Origin: Devosia sp.
Lineage (GTDB): Bacteria; Pseudomonadota; Alphaproteobacteria; Rhizobiales; Devosiaceae
NCBI RefSeq assembly: GCF_017307495.1
Contig: NZ_JAFKHE010000012.1
Location: 434,001-498,000 of the forward strand
Length of the DNA: 64,000 nt
Direction: 5' to 3'
Positions 21,248 through 30,510 of the stretch are shown here, piece by piece (within the stretch, counting starts at the first letter, position 1; each line of letters starts with the position of its first letter). The notes below the pieces were generated by a model. It made no database searches and was not told where the DNA came from. It saw nothing but the letters and a program-made list of their open reading frames with translations. Position numbers and translations under genes: made by a program.

Positions 21248-21889
21248 ATGGCACGAACAATCCGCGTCGCCGGTCTCATCCTCGCCGGCGGGCGAGGCGA
21301 GCGCCTGGGCGGGACGATCAAGTCCGAGCTCGTGGTTGGCGGCCTGCGCCTGCTCGAGCGCGTCGCGTTGCCGCTCGCGGACTGTTCCCCGCTGCTGGTG
21401 GCGCACGGCCGGCTCGACCCGGCGCAGCTTCGCCTGCCCGCGCATTTCCGCCCGGTTCCGGACCTGCCGGGCGACTATGCCGGTCCCCTGGCCGGCCTCG
21501 CCGCGGCGGTTGCCCACCTGGCGCTGCTGGCCGAGCCGCCGGAGCTGCTGGTCTGCGCCGCCGTCGACGCGCCGTTCCTCCCCACGGGCTACGTGGACTG
21601 GCTCATCGCGGGGCTCGGGCCCCATGATGCGGCGATCGCCGGCTATAGCGGGCAGCCCTACCCCACCAACTCGATCTGGCGACTGGCGCGCATCGCCCAG
21701 CTGCCGGCTGAGGTGCTGGCAGGCACCGCGCCGCGCAGCCTCAAGTCACTGGCGGCGCGGCTCGACAGCGTGCTGCAGGACTGGCCCCGGACTGCCGCCG
21801 GCGACCCCTTCGCCAACATCAACACCCCGGAAGAGCTCGCGGAAATGCAGCGCCGCGCCGGCACTTCCGGCGGAGTTCGGGAAGATTGA
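21248..21889 (+). CDS. mobA: Molybdenum cofactor guanylyltransferase
   Basis: 213 aa with the nucleotidyltransferase signature LILAGGRGERLGG at residues 10-22, followed by a Lys in the position that binds GTP. A second motif, VCAAVDAPFLP, carries the metal-binding Asp, and the C-terminus has FANINTPEEL. MobA attaches GMP to molybdopterin to form the dinucleotide cofactor. No other moco genes are in the window. The KSE in place of the usual KA/KP variants is a small departure. Confidence 0.85.
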   Translation: MARTIRVAGLILAGGRGERLGGTIKSELVVGGLRLLERVALPLADCSPLLVAHGRLDPAQLRLPAHFRPVPDLPGDYAGPLAGLAAAVAHLALLAEPPELLVCAAVDAPFLPTGYVDWLIAGLGPHDAAIAGYSGQPYPTNSIWRLARIAQLPAEVLAGTAPRSLKSLAARLDSVLQDWPRTAAGDPFANINTPEELAEMQRRAGTSGGVRED

Positions 21890-21898
21890 AATTCGGGC

Positions 21899-21927
21899 TT
21901 GGCAAAGGAATCCAAACCCGCTACACG
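21899..21927 (+). promoter_or_regulatory. Probable promoter of tRNA-Asn
   Basis: TTGGCA (21899-21904) and TACACG (21922-21927) are 17 bases apart, 29 bases before the tRNA 5' end. The spacing is ideal for the housekeeping sigma factor. Confidence 0.6.
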
Positions 21928-21956
21928 GGCGCTGCCTTGAGCAAGGCGCTCCGTGT

Positions 21957-22032
21957 TCCGCGATAGCTCAGTTGGTAGAGCAAGCGGCTGTTAACCGCTG
22001 GGTCGTAGGTTCGAGTCCTACTCGCGGAGCCA
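21957..22032 (+). tRNA. tRNA-Asn (anticodon GTT)
   Basis: 76 nt including encoded CCA. TCCGCGA pairs with TCGCGGA, the anticodon loop is CTGTTAA with GTT, and the T arm is GTAGGTTCGAGTCCTAC. Confidence 0.96.
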
Positions 22033-22292
22033 TTTCCCCCCGAAGAATTGCCGCCTGGTCGACGCCCGCTTCGGGCTGCCGTCGACCGATGGTCATGGCC
22101 CCCCGCAAGCGCTGTGCCCCTGCCCGCCGAAGGCGCCGGCGCGGGCGCAAGTCCGGCAATCGACCGCATCGACGTACTGCACGGCACGGCTTGCGGCCTC
22201 GCAATCTTAGTGATTTGTTAACTGCACCCTGGTCTGCGGCGGATCAACAGAACCGGGCAGCTTGGGGTTGTCCCGTAGTATCGGAGCTGATC

Positions 22293-22610
22293 ATGCGTAA
22301 TCGCGACGTCCTGCGCCTCGTCGGAGCTGCCTCGCTGGCAGCAGTCAGCCTGTTTTCCTTCACCGCTTCCGCAAATGCCTGGGCCGGGCTTTCTGAAAAG
22401 CAGCAGGCCCACATTGACGAATTCATCCACTGCAAGATCCTGCTGCTGACCGACATCAGGCAGTTCGAGGCCGAGCAGCCCCCGTGCGGCGGTACGCCCT
22501 ATGTCGATCTCAAGTCGCTCGCGCCGACGGGATCGGGCGTTCCCCACAAGCGGTGCGAATACCCCTCCGGGCTGGTCGCCCTCCAGAGCGAGTGCCCGAG
22601 CCCCGAGTAG
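22293..22610 (+). CDS. Small secreted protein, unknown
   Basis: 105 aa from the ATG at 22293 with GGAG six bases upstream. A clear signal peptide (LRLVGAASLAAVSLFSFTASANA) precedes a short mature part of about 75 residues with four cysteines, which would suit a disulfide-bonded periplasmic protein. I recognise no family. Its stop codon abuts the stop codon of the convergent gene that follows. The 260 bp between tRNA-Asn and this gene show nothing else. Confidence 0.6.
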   Translation: MRNRDVLRLVGAASLAAVSLFSFTASANAWAGLSEKQQAHIDEFIHCKILLLTDIRQFEAEQPPCGGTPYVDLKSLAPTGSGVPHKRCEYPSGLVALQSECPSPE

Positions 22611-24143
22611 TCAGCTGCCGCCGGTCACGTAGCAGCCGCCGCCATCAGCCTTGATGGCGGCGCAAATGGCGTTTGCGCGCTCCACCGACGGGGTCGCGAC
22701 GCGCACCTGGTAGGTGCTGCCGGCCGGCAGAACCTCCGGCCTGGCGTCGCCGAACAGCGTGCTCCAGCGCCCCTCCGCATAGGCGCGCGAGCGCTCCGCC
22801 TCGGTCGCCGACGACAGGCTGGAGAGCTGGACATAGGCGCCGCCCGCTCCCGCCTTCGCGGTCCCTTCGGGAGCAGCGACCGCGAGCGCGACCTCGATCG
22901 GGTCGCCGCTGAGGATCCCGAGTTCGGCCAGCTCGGCCTGGCTGAACACGTACATGTCGTCGGGCGGCGTGCGCAGCATGTGCGAGATCACCTGCTGGCG
23001 CACCCCGAACTGCTGCAACGCGTCGAGCACGTCGCCCAGCGTCGTCTGCGCCAGCACCAGGTCGGCGACCTCGGCCGAAATCTGGTGCACGCCCAACTCC
23101 CCGTCCGCCTGCCGGTCGGTGCCGGCCAGGAAGATGTAGGCGCAGGCCGAATAGCAGCCCATGTCCCGCGGCACATAGGTCGCCATGCCGCGCTTGCGCA
23201 CCTCGAACGCGATCTTCAGCGCCGAGTCGACCGATCCGCCCGGGCTGTTCAGCGCGACGATGCGGGCCTCCGGGCGCGCCGCGATGGCCTTGTCGAAATC
23301 GGCCGCCGTGCTCTCGGTGATGTCGGCATTGAGCAGGATGACGTCCGGCCGCGCGTCGGGAAGGCTGAAGGCACTCCGCGGCGGCGCCCCGGCCGTGCCG
23401 TTGGCCTTGGTCAGTTCGGGCGGCGGCTCGGCGAGGTTGCCGAGCGGGGTGAAGTGCGAGGCGACATAGACCGAGGCGATCTGCCCCTGCGTGGCGTAGG
23501 TCCTGCCCCAGGCCAGCGAGTAGCCGACCGCCTCGCCGCCGGCATTCACGAACATGGTGTAGAACGAGTAGTCGCCGATCCGGCCGGAGACGACGAAGCG
23601 ACCGGCCCCGAAGCTGCGATAGGTCACCACCCGTTCCGGGTCGGGGCTGGTCATTGCCTCGAACAGTTGCTCGAACGACTGGTCGGCCAGCGAGGCATGC
23701 ATGGTCTCGAGCGAAATCTCGCCGTCCTCGCTCACATACGAGGTGCCCGCCTCGGTCGCGCTGCGCACCGTCAACAGGCGTCCGGGAATGGTCAGCGCCA
23801 CCCGCGCTTCGCCGTCGCTCACCGGCTCCATGCCCAGGTCGGCCCCCACCTTGCCGGCGAGGTCGCGCAGCTTGCGGCGCTCGAAGTCGGTCAGGACGCC
23901 CGTGCCGGCCCGGCCCTGGCTCTTCTGGAATGCGGCGATGGCGTCGAACGTGCCGCGCCCAAACTGGCCGTCGACCAGATACTGGTAGTGGCCGGTCAGG
24001 ATCAGGTCCGTCTGGGTGGAGGCGCGCTCGTCCTCGCCCAGCCGGTCGAACCAGGCGCGCGAATCGTCGAACGAGGCGTAGGCCAGCCCCGCCGACGCCC
24101 ACAGCAACAGGAGCCAGACGGTTACGCGTAACGCATTGCGCAT
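22611..24143 (-). CDS. Secreted peptidoglycan-binding / ClpP-like / SPOR fusion protein
   Basis: 510 aa. Signal peptide at 1-23. A PG_binding_1-like unit follows at about 50-95 (LTGHYQYLVDGQFGRGTFDAIAAFQ). Residues of about 265-420 have a ClpP/SppA-like crotonase fold: NSPGGSVDSALKIA provides the oxyanion Gly-Gly and GCYSACAYIF at 329-338 places Ser332 as possible nucleophile, with GVHQIS supplying a His. The last 75 residues form a SPOR domain (GAYVQLSS ... CAAIKADGGGC). All parts point to the periplasm and the cell wall. Proteolytic activity is inferred; I know no characterised protein with this architecture. Confidence 0.75.
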   Translation of the reverse strand: MRNALRVTVWLLLLWASAGLAYASFDDSRAWFDRLGEDERASTQTDLILTGHYQYLVDGQFGRGTFDAIAAFQKSQGRAGTGVLTDFERRKLRDLAGKVGADLGMEPVSDGEARVALTIPGRLLTVRSATEAGTSYVSEDGEISLETMHASLADQSFEQLFEAMTSPDPERVVTYRSFGAGRFVVSGRIGDYSFYTMFVNAGGEAVGYSLAWGRTYATQGQIASVYVASHFTPLGNLAEPPPELTKANGTAGAPPRSAFSLPDARPDVILLNADITESTAADFDKAIAARPEARIVALNSPGGSVDSALKIAFEVRKRGMATYVPRDMGCYSACAYIFLAGTDRQADGELGVHQISAEVADLVLAQTTLGDVLDALQQFGVRQQVISHMLRTPPDDMYVFSQAELAELGILSGDPIEVALAVAAPEGTAKAGAGGAYVQLSSLSSATEAERSRAYAEGRWSTLFGDARPEVLPAGSTYQVRVATPSVERANAICAAIKADGGGCYVTGGS

Positions 24144-24249
24144 GAGAAGCTAGCCAATCAACCTGACCGGCATTGTCGCATCGAATCGAGCCGGGCGCCA
24201 GCTTCGGCAACCCCGTCCACAGCTTGGTTGGCGCTCAAATTGGCCACCG

Positions 24250-24599
24250 CCTCCCTCCCCCTTGAGGGGAGGGATCGAGGGAGGGGGTGGCGCGGTGATC
24301 ACCGACGGACCCCCACCCCCAACCCCTCCCCTCAGGGGGGAGGGGAGCAGGGACGCCAGATCCCACACCGATCGCCTCCCTCCCCCTTGAGGGAGGGATC
24401 GAGGGAGGGGGTAGTGCGGCGATCACCGAACGCCCCCCAACCCCAACCGCAACGGGAAGGGAACAGGAATGCCAGATCGCACACCGATCGCCTCCCTCCC
24501 CCTTGAGGGGAGGGAATGAGGGAGGGGGTTGTTCGGTGCGTCACCGCACGACCCCCACCCCCAACCCCTCCCCTCAGGGGGAGGGGAGTAGGGGACGCT
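24250..24599. repeat. Three tandem copies of a G/C-tract palindromic repeat
   Basis: Units begin at 24250, 24375 and 24491, so the periods are 125 and 116 bp. Each unit starts CCTCCCTCCCCCTTGAGG, has a GATCGAGGGAGGGGG-type segment and ends with a CCCCTCCCC/AGGGGGAGGGG palindrome; the middle unit has lost most of its right palindrome. The array fills the 454-bp gap between the fusion gene and cysNC and touches the cysNC stop codon. The first 100 bp of the gap hold nothing recognisable. Confidence 0.85.
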
Positions 24600-26514
24600 A
24601 GATCGTGTAGCCCGTACCCCACTCGAAGATGCGCGCATAGAGTTCGTCCGCCATCCGCAGCGGGTCCTGCACGGCGCCATGCAGCACCACGTCCGGTGCC
24701 TCCGGCGCCTCGTAGGGGCTGGAGATGCCGGTGAAGTTGCTGATCTCGCCGCGCCGCGCCTTGGCGTAGAGGCCCTTGGGATCGCGCGCCTCGCAGACCT
24801 CGAGCGGGGTGTTGACGTAGACTTCGCTGAACTTCACGTCGCCGGCGATCTCGCGGGCGAGCCGCCGTTCGTTGCGGAAGGGCGAGATGAAGCTCACGAT
24901 CACGATCAGCCCGGCATCGGCCATCAACCGTGCCACTTCGGCGACGCGGCGGATGTTCTCGACACGCGCCTCGTCGGTGAAGCCCAGGTCCTTGTTGAGG
25001 CCGTGGCGCACGTTGTCGCCGTCGAGGATGTAGGCGTGCTTGCCCTCGGCGGTCAGCCGCTTCTCGATCAGGTTGGCCACCGTCGACTTGCCCGAGCCCG
25101 ACAGGCCGGTGAACCACACGATCTGTGGCGTCTGGCCCTTCAGCTCGGCCCGCACCTTCCGGTTCACGTCGAAGCTCTGGTAGCTCAGGTTCTGCGCCCG
25201 GCGCAGGCCGTACTCGATCACGCCGGCGCCCAGCGTGGCGTTGGAGATGCGATCGATGAGGATGAAGCTGCCGGTCAGCGGGTTGTCGGCGTAGCTGTCG
25301 AAGGCGATCGGCTTGTCGGTGGCAATGGTGACCGTGCCGACTTCGTTCAGCTCCAGCGTCTTGGCAGCGCTGTGCTCGAGCGTATTGACGTTGGTCCTGA
25401 ACTTCAGGTCCGTGATCGAGGCGGGCACCAGCTGCGCGCCGAGCTTGAGCAGGTAGGAGCGGCCGGGGATGGCCTGCTCGTCGTTCATCCACACCAGCCG
25501 GGCCTGGAACTGGTTCGAGTAGTCCGGGGTCTCCCCGGGGTGCACCAGCACGTCGCCGCGCGAGATGTCGACCTCGCGGTCGAGCACCAGCGTCACCGCC
25601 TCGCCGGCGATGGCGCGCGGCTGGTCGCCGTCCATGGTGAGGATGCGGGTGATGCGGGCGGGCTTGCGCGAAGCGGCGATCAGGATGTCGTCGCCGACCG
25701 CCACCACGCCCGACGCGACGGTGCCGGAAAAGCCGCGGAAGTCGAGATCGGGACGATTGACCCACTGCACCGGGAAGCGCAGCGGCTTCTCGACGCGGTC
25801 GGACGCCACTTCGATCGTTTCGAGATAGGGCACGAGTTGCGGGCCGCGATACCACGGCATGTTGGCGCTAGGGGCGAGCATGTTGTCCCCCCTGAGCGCC
25901 GAGACCGGGATCGCCACAAGAGTCTCGAAGCCCAGGTCGGCGGCAAAAGCGCGATACTCGGCCTCGATGGCATCGAACACCCCGGCGTCGTAGCCGACGA
26001 GGTCGATCTTGTTCACCGCGAGGACGACATGCTTCACCCCGATCAGGCTGAGGATGAAGCTGTGCCGCCGGGTCTGGGTCAGCACGCCCTTGCGCGCATC
26101 GACCAGCACGATGGCGAGATCGGCATTGGAGGCGCCGGTCGCCATGTTGCGGGTGTACTGCTCGTGGCCGGGCGTATCGGCGACGATGAACTTGCGCTTG
26201 TCGGTCGAAAAGAAGCGGTAGGCGACGTCGATGGTGATGCCCTGCTCGCGCTCGGCGGTCAGGCCATCGACCAGCAGCGAGAAGTCGATGCCTTCCTCGC
26301 CCGTGGTGCGGTTGCGGCTCTCCTTGCGCAGCGAGGCGAGCTGGTCGTCGAGGATCAGCTGGCTGTCGTAGAGCAGGCGCCCGATCAGGGTGGACTTGCC
26401 ATCGTCGACCGAGCCGCAGGTCAGGAAGCGCAGCAGGCCCTTGTCGGTCTGCTCGGCCAGCCACAGGTCAAGGGCGGTTTCGGCGGAGAGAGCGGTTGCG
26501 AGAACGTTGCTCAT
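24598..26514 (-). CDS. cysNC: Bifunctional sulfate adenylyltransferase subunit 1 / adenylylsulfate kinase
   Basis: 638 aa, the length of the fused CysN-CysC. The N-terminal GTPase has GSVDDGKST (34-42), DTPGHEQYTRNM and NKIDLV, the standard G motifs of CysN. From about residue 460 an APS kinase domain carries a second P-loop, GLSGSGKST, and DGDNVRHGLNKDLGF. With CysD it makes APS from sulfate and ATP at the expense of GTP, then phosphorylates it to PAPS. It is downstream of cysD, separated by 167 bp that contain a palindromic repeat. Confidence 0.96.
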   Translation of the reverse strand: MSNVLATALSAETALDLWLAEQTDKGLLRFLTCGSVDDGKSTLIGRLLYDSQLILDDQLASLRKESRNRTTGEEGIDFSLLVDGLTAEREQGITIDVAYRFFSTDKRKFIVADTPGHEQYTRNMATGASNADLAIVLVDARKGVLTQTRRHSFILSLIGVKHVVLAVNKIDLVGYDAGVFDAIEAEYRAFAADLGFETLVAIPVSALRGDNMLAPSANMPWYRGPQLVPYLETIEVASDRVEKPLRFPVQWVNRPDLDFRGFSGTVASGVVAVGDDILIAASRKPARITRILTMDGDQPRAIAGEAVTLVLDREVDISRGDVLVHPGETPDYSNQFQARLVWMNDEQAIPGRSYLLKLGAQLVPASITDLKFRTNVNTLEHSAAKTLELNEVGTVTIATDKPIAFDSYADNPLTGSFILIDRISNATLGAGVIEYGLRRAQNLSYQSFDVNRKVRAELKGQTPQIVWFTGLSGSGKSTVANLIEKRLTAEGKHAYILDGDNVRHGLNKDLGFTDEARVENIRRVAEVARLMADAGLIVIVSFISPFRNERRLAREIAGDVKFSEVYVNTPLEVCEARDPKGLYAKARRGEISNFTGISSPYEAPEAPDVVLHGAVQDPLRMADELYARIFEWGTGYTI

Positions 26515-26540
26515 TCAGAAAGTCCCTTCCACACCCACGG

Positions 26541-26637
26541 TGTCCTTCCCGTGAACGCGGGAACCCAGTGCGGAACTAGGGCCAAACCCGGAAGGTACGG
26601 CACCATCCCAGTGGGTCCCCGCCTTCGCGGGGATGAC
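26541..26637. repeat. Bipartite palindromic intergenic repeat, copy 3
   Basis: Left arm 26541-26567 (CCCGTGAACGCGGG core) and right arm 26612-26637 (CCCCGCCTTCGCGGGG core) are imperfect reverse complements. It lies inside the presumed cysD-cysNC operon, between the two genes. Confidence 0.75.
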
Positions 26638-26681
26638 GGCGGTGGAGGTGACCGGATCAAAGAGGAACAGAGACGGCAACA

Positions 26682-27599
26682 TCAGAAGTACCCTTCCTGC
26701 TTTTTCCTCTCCATCGAGCCGACGCTGTCACTGTCGATGAGGCGGCCTTCACGCTCCGAAGTGCGCGAGGCCTGCATTTCCATGATGATCGAGGGCAGGT
26801 CGGCCGCGTCGGAACGGATGCCGCCCGAAAGCGGGTAGCAACCCAGCGTGCGGAAGCGGATCATCTCCTCGCGCGCCGTTTCTCCCGGGTTGAAGCGGAA
26901 GCGATCGTCGTCGACCATGATCAGGGTGCCGGAGCGTTCGACCACTGGGCGGCGGCGCGCGAAGTAAAGATCGGGGATCTCGATGCCCTCGGCGTAGATG
27001 TAGGTCCACACATCGAGTTCGGTCCAGTTCGAGATCGGGAACACGCGCATGCTCTCGCCCGGCGCCAGCCGCGTATTGAAGATGCGCCAGAGTTCCGGGC
27101 GCTGGTTCTTGGGGTCCCAGGCGTGCTGGGCGTTGCGGTGCGAGAAGATGCGCTCTTTGGCGCGGGACTTCTCCTCGTCGCGACGCGCGCCGCCAATGGC
27201 GGCATCGTACTGGCCGGCGTTCAGTGCCTGGCGTAGCGCCTGCGTCTTCATGATGTCGGTATGCACGGCCGAGCCGTGATCGAACGGGTTGATCCCCGCA
27301 GCAAGGCCATCCGGATTGGTGTGGACGATCAGATCGAGGTCGTGCTCGCGCGCCATGCGATCGCGGAACTCGATCATCTCGCGGAACTTCCACTTGGTGT
27401 CGATGTGAAGGATCGGGAACGGGATGCGGCTCGGGAAGAAGGCCTTGCGCGCCAGGTGCAGCAGCACCGAGGAGTCCTTGCCGATCGAATACATCATCAC
27501 CGGTCGCTCGAACGAGGCGGCGACCTCGCGGAAGATTTCGATGCTCTCGGATTCGAGGGACTTCAGGTGGCTGAGGCCGCGAGGGCCGTTGACAGTCAT
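26682..27599 (-). CDS. cysD: Sulfate adenylyltransferase subunit 2
   Basis: 305 aa. PP-loop ATPase family: [19 protein letters not shown] carries the SxGKDS pyrophosphate loop, followed by [11 protein letters not shown] and the C-terminal [14 protein letters not shown] signature ([15 protein letters not shown]). CysD adenylates sulfate, driven by GTP hydrolysis in CysN. It is the first gene of the pair; no cysH or cysG precedes it, which differs from many relatives. Divergent from the photolyase gene across 199 bp in which I see no certain control element. Confidence 0.96.
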   Translation of the reverse strand: MTVNGPRGLSHLKSLESESIEIFREVAASFERPVMMYSIGKDSSVLLHLARKAFFPSRIPFPILHIDTKWKFREMIEFRDRMAREHDLDLIVHTNPDGLAAGINPFDHGSAVHTDIMKTQALRQALNAGQYDAAIGGARRDEEKSRAKERIFSHRNAQHAWDPKNQRPELWRIFNTRLAPGESMRVFPISNWTELDVWTYIYAEGIEIPDLYFARRRPVVERSGTLIMVDDDRFRFNPGETAREEMIRFRTLGCYPLSGGIRSDAADLPSIIMEMQASRTSEREGRLIDSDSVGSMERKKQEGYF

Positions 27600-27798
27600 T
27601 TGCGCTGGCGGTCCGGTGTTGCAACGGGCTGTGAAATACGCGCTCCCGGATGCCCCGGCAAGCGCAACAGGTCGACAGGAAAGCCAAACTAATCGAGCCG
27701 TTTGCGCGTTGCTGTCGTTGTTAAGGTGGGGCTTGTCGCTCGGACGTTCGGGCAGAAACGCAGACGCTGGCAGCTCAAAGCAAAGGAAAATCTATTTC

Positions 27799-29181
27799 AT
27801 GGCCGAGACCGCCCTTGTCTGGTTCCGCAACGACCTGCGCGTCGCCGACAATCCGGCCTTGTTCGAGGCCTTGAGTCACGGCCGCACGACCATCGCGCTG
27901 CATGTCGAGGAGACCGGCGAAATGGTGCGCCGGCGCGGCGCGGCCTCACGCTGGTGGCTGCACCACAGCCTCGCCTCCCTTGCCGGCGACCTCTCGACGC
28001 TCGGCGTTGCGCTCGAGACCGTTCGTGGACCGGCAGAGGAATGCGTGGCCGCCGCAGTCCGGCGGCACGGGGCAACGGCGGTCTACTGGAACCGCCGCTA
28101 CGGTCCCTCCGAGCGGGTTACCGACCAGGCGATCAAGACCGCGCTGCGAGCGGCCGGGACGACGGTGCAGAGCTTTGCCGCCAACGTGCTTGTCGAGCCG
28201 TTCGAGATGGAGACGGGGGCAGGAAAGCCCTATTCCGTCTATACGCCGTTCTGGAAGACGCTCAGGCAACGCGACATTCCCACCCCGCTCGGGCGGCCCG
28301 ATGGGCTGGCGCCGATCGCTGCGCCCGGGGTCGACGCCGACTACCGGGAGCCCGAGTGGGGCAGGAAGATCGGCAGGCACTGGCAGATCGGCGAGCCCGC
28401 CGCTCGGAGCAGGCTCGACCGCTTCCTCGAGGACCTCGTGGCGGACTACCCGAACGAGCGGGACATTCCGGCCCGGGAAGCGACGTCGCGGCTTTCTCCG
28501 CACCTGGCCTTCGGCGAGATCAGCCCGCGGCAGGTCTGGCATGCTGCGATGGCCATCGCGCATCACGCACCCGGCAAGGCCGCCTCCATCGACAAGTTCC
28601 TGTCCGAACTCGCCTGGCGCGACTTCAACTACAACCAACTCTATCACCGCGAGGACATCGCCCGGGTGCCGATGGTGGCAAAGTACGCGCACCTCGAATG
28701 GCGCGGCGACGAGGCGGCGCTAGAGGCCTGGACCCGCGGCCGGACCGGCATCCCGATCGTCGATGCCGGGATGCGCGAGCTGTGGGAGACCGGCACCATG
28801 CACAATCGCGTCCGCATGCTCACCGCTTCGCTGCTCGCCAAGAACTTGCTGATCGACTGGCGTCGCGGCGAAGAGTGGTTCTGGGACACGCTGGTCGACG
28901 CCGACCCGGCCAACAACCCGGGCAACTGGCAGTGGGTGGCGGGCAGCGGCCTCGACGCCTCGCCGTACTTCCGCATCTTCAATCCGGTGACACAGGGCGA
29001 GCGCTTCGATCCGCACGGCGACTATGTCCGCCGCTGGGTGCCGGAGGTGGCGAGGCTCCCCGACCACCTGGTGCACCAGCCCTGGCAGGCGCCTGAGGCG
29101 CGCAGACTCGGCTATCCCGCGCCGATCGTCGATCTCAAGGCGTCGCGCGAGCGCGCGCTGGAGGCCTTCAAGGCGCTGTAG
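27799..29181 (+). CDS. phrB: Deoxyribodipyrimidine photolyase (class I cryptochrome/photolyase family)
   Basis: 460 aa from the ATG at 27799. The N-terminal antenna domain starts ALVWFRNDLRVADNPAL. The FAD-binding half has SRLSPHLAFGEISPRQVW, LAWRDFNYNQLYH, TGIPIVDAGMREL, TMHNRVRMLTASLLAKNL and WVAGSGLDASPYFRIFNPV, all close to the class I CPD photolyase pattern. It would use blue light to split cyclobutane pyrimidine dimers. Which antenna pigment it uses cannot be told. Confidence 0.95.
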   Translation: MAETALVWFRNDLRVADNPALFEALSHGRTTIALHVEETGEMVRRRGAASRWWLHHSLASLAGDLSTLGVALETVRGPAEECVAAAVRRHGATAVYWNRRYGPSERVTDQAIKTALRAAGTTVQSFAANVLVEPFEMETGAGKPYSVYTPFWKTLRQRDIPTPLGRPDGLAPIAAPGVDADYREPEWGRKIGRHWQIGEPAARSRLDRFLEDLVADYPNERDIPAREATSRLSPHLAFGEISPRQVWHAAMAIAHHAPGKAASIDKFLSELAWRDFNYNQLYHREDIARVPMVAKYAHLEWRGDEAALEAWTRGRTGIPIVDAGMRELWETGTMHNRVRMLTASLLAKNLLIDWRRGEEWFWDTLVDADPANNPGNWQWVAGSGLDASPYFRIFNPVTQGERFDPHGDYVRRWVPEVARLPDHLVHQPWQAPEARRLGYPAPIVDLKASRERALEAFKAL

Positions 29182-29209
29182 GCGCGTCGCCAAGATCTCC
29201 CCACCCACC

Positions 29210-29286
29210 GTCATCCCCGGGCGAAGACCCGAGGACCCAGCGATGCCGCGACACCCATGGGTCCGCCGGTCAAGCCCGCGGATGAC
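29210..29286. repeat. Bipartite palindromic intergenic repeat, copy 4
   Basis: Arms 29210-29239 and 29258-29286 start GTCATCCCC and end GCGGATGAC, with several mismatches. It is the shortest copy and follows the photolyase stop codon by about 30 bases. The remaining 170 bp before cysK look empty. Confidence 0.7.
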
Positions 29287-29457
29287 GACCGGGAGCATGG
29301 AGGCGTACCCGCTTTTCGCCGACGCCCGACTTCGCGCCAAATCCTGCCACCGCCTGCACCATTCCCCGAAAAGCCATGCCAATTCATCCCCTTGGCGCTT
29401 GGCAGCGGCGATGCTGCCGCCTAGTTTCGTGCCAATCTCACCGGACTGATCATCTCC

Positions 29458-30510
29458 ATGACCAACCATCGCGACGTCATCTCGGCCATCGGCAACACGC
29501 CGCTTATCCGGCTCAACCGTGTGTCCGACGCGACCGGGTGCGAGATCTGGGGCAAGGCGGAGTTCCTCAATCCGGGCCAGTCCGTGAAGGATCGGGCGGC
29601 GCTGTTCATCGTCCGCGACGCGGAACGGCGCGGGTTGCTGCGGCCCGGCGGCACCATCGTCGAGGGCACGGCCGGCAATACCGGCATCGGCCTGTCGATG
29701 GTCGCCAACGCCCTCGGCTACAAGTCGGTGATCGTCATTCCCGAGACGCAGAGCCAGGAAAAGAAGGACGCGCTGACCCTGCTCGGCGCCGAACTCATCC
29801 AGGTCCCGGCCAAACCGTACAAGAACCCGAACAACTACGTGAAGCTGAGCGGCCGCCTCGCCGAGAAGCTGGCACGCGAACTCCCCGGCGGCGCGATCTG
29901 GGCCAACCAGTTCGACAACGTCGCCAACCGTCAGGCCCACATAGAGACCACCGGTCCGGAGATCTGGGAGCAGACCGGGGGCAAGCTCGACGGCTTCATC
30001 TGCGCCGTCGGCTCGGGCGGCACGCTGGGCGGCATCTCCATGGCGCTCAAGGCGAAGAATCCAGATATCCAGATCGGCCTCGCCGATCCCGAGGGCGCGG
30101 CGCTCTACAGCTACTACACGACCGGCGAGCTCAAGAGTTCGGGCAACTCGATCACCGAGGGCATCGGCCAGGGCCGCATCACGGCCAACCTCAAGGATGT
30201 GGTGGTCGACCGCGCCTACCAGATTCCCGACCGCGAGGCCCTGCCCTACGTCTTCGACCTGCTCGAGCACGAAGGGCTGTGCCTGGGCGGCTCGTCCGGC
30301 ATCAACATCGCCGGCGCAGTGCGGCTGGCGCGCGACCTGGGACCGGGCAAGACCATCGTCACCGTGCTCTGCGACTACGGCAACCGCTACCAGAGCAAGC
30401 TGTTCAACCCCGAGTTCCTGCGTTCGAAGAACCTGCCGGTGCCGCACTGGCTCGAGCCGCACGCGCCGATCGACTGGCAGTCGGTGCTGGAGCCGGAGCT
30501 CGTGGCATGA
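29458..30510 (+). CDS. cysK: Cysteine synthase-like PLP enzyme
   Basis: 350 aa, about 30 longer than typical CysK. The PLP lysine is in NPGQSVKDRAA (K44), and the substrate loop is EGTAGNTGIGL instead of the common PTSGNTGIGL. GSGGTLGG binds the cofactor phosphate and LGGSSGINIAGA sits near the C-terminus. The enzyme replaces the acetyl group of O-acetylserine by sulfide. The loop change and the extra length place it in a variant subgroup, so a related activity such as cystathionine beta-synthase-like chemistry is possible. Its stop overlaps the next start by ATGA. Confidence 0.88.
   Translation: MTNHRDVISAIGNTPLIRLNRVSDATGCEIWGKAEFLNPGQSVKDRAALFIVRDAERRGLLRPGGTIVEGTAGNTGIGLSMVANALGYKSVIVIPETQSQEKKDALTLLGAELIQVPAKPYKNPNNYVKLSGRLAEKLARELPGGAIWANQFDNVANRQAHIETTGPEIWEQTGGKLDGFICAVGSGGTLGGISMALKAKNPDIQIGLADPEGAALYSYYTTGELKSSGNSITEGIGQGRITANLKDVVVDRAYQIPDREALPYVFDLLEHEGLCLGGSSGINIAGAVRLARDLGPGKTIVTVLCDYGNRYQSKLFNPEFLRSKNLPVPHWLEPHAPIDWQSVLEPELVA

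Noticed and set aside
20735..21625. Longer version of the cyclic-nucleotide domain protein starting at 21625
   Set aside because: The extra N-terminus lies opposite mobA and has no fold; the ATG at 21178 gives a complete domain.
24250..24599. CRISPR array
   Set aside because: Units are over 100 bp, palindromic and contiguous without spacers, and no cas genes are present.
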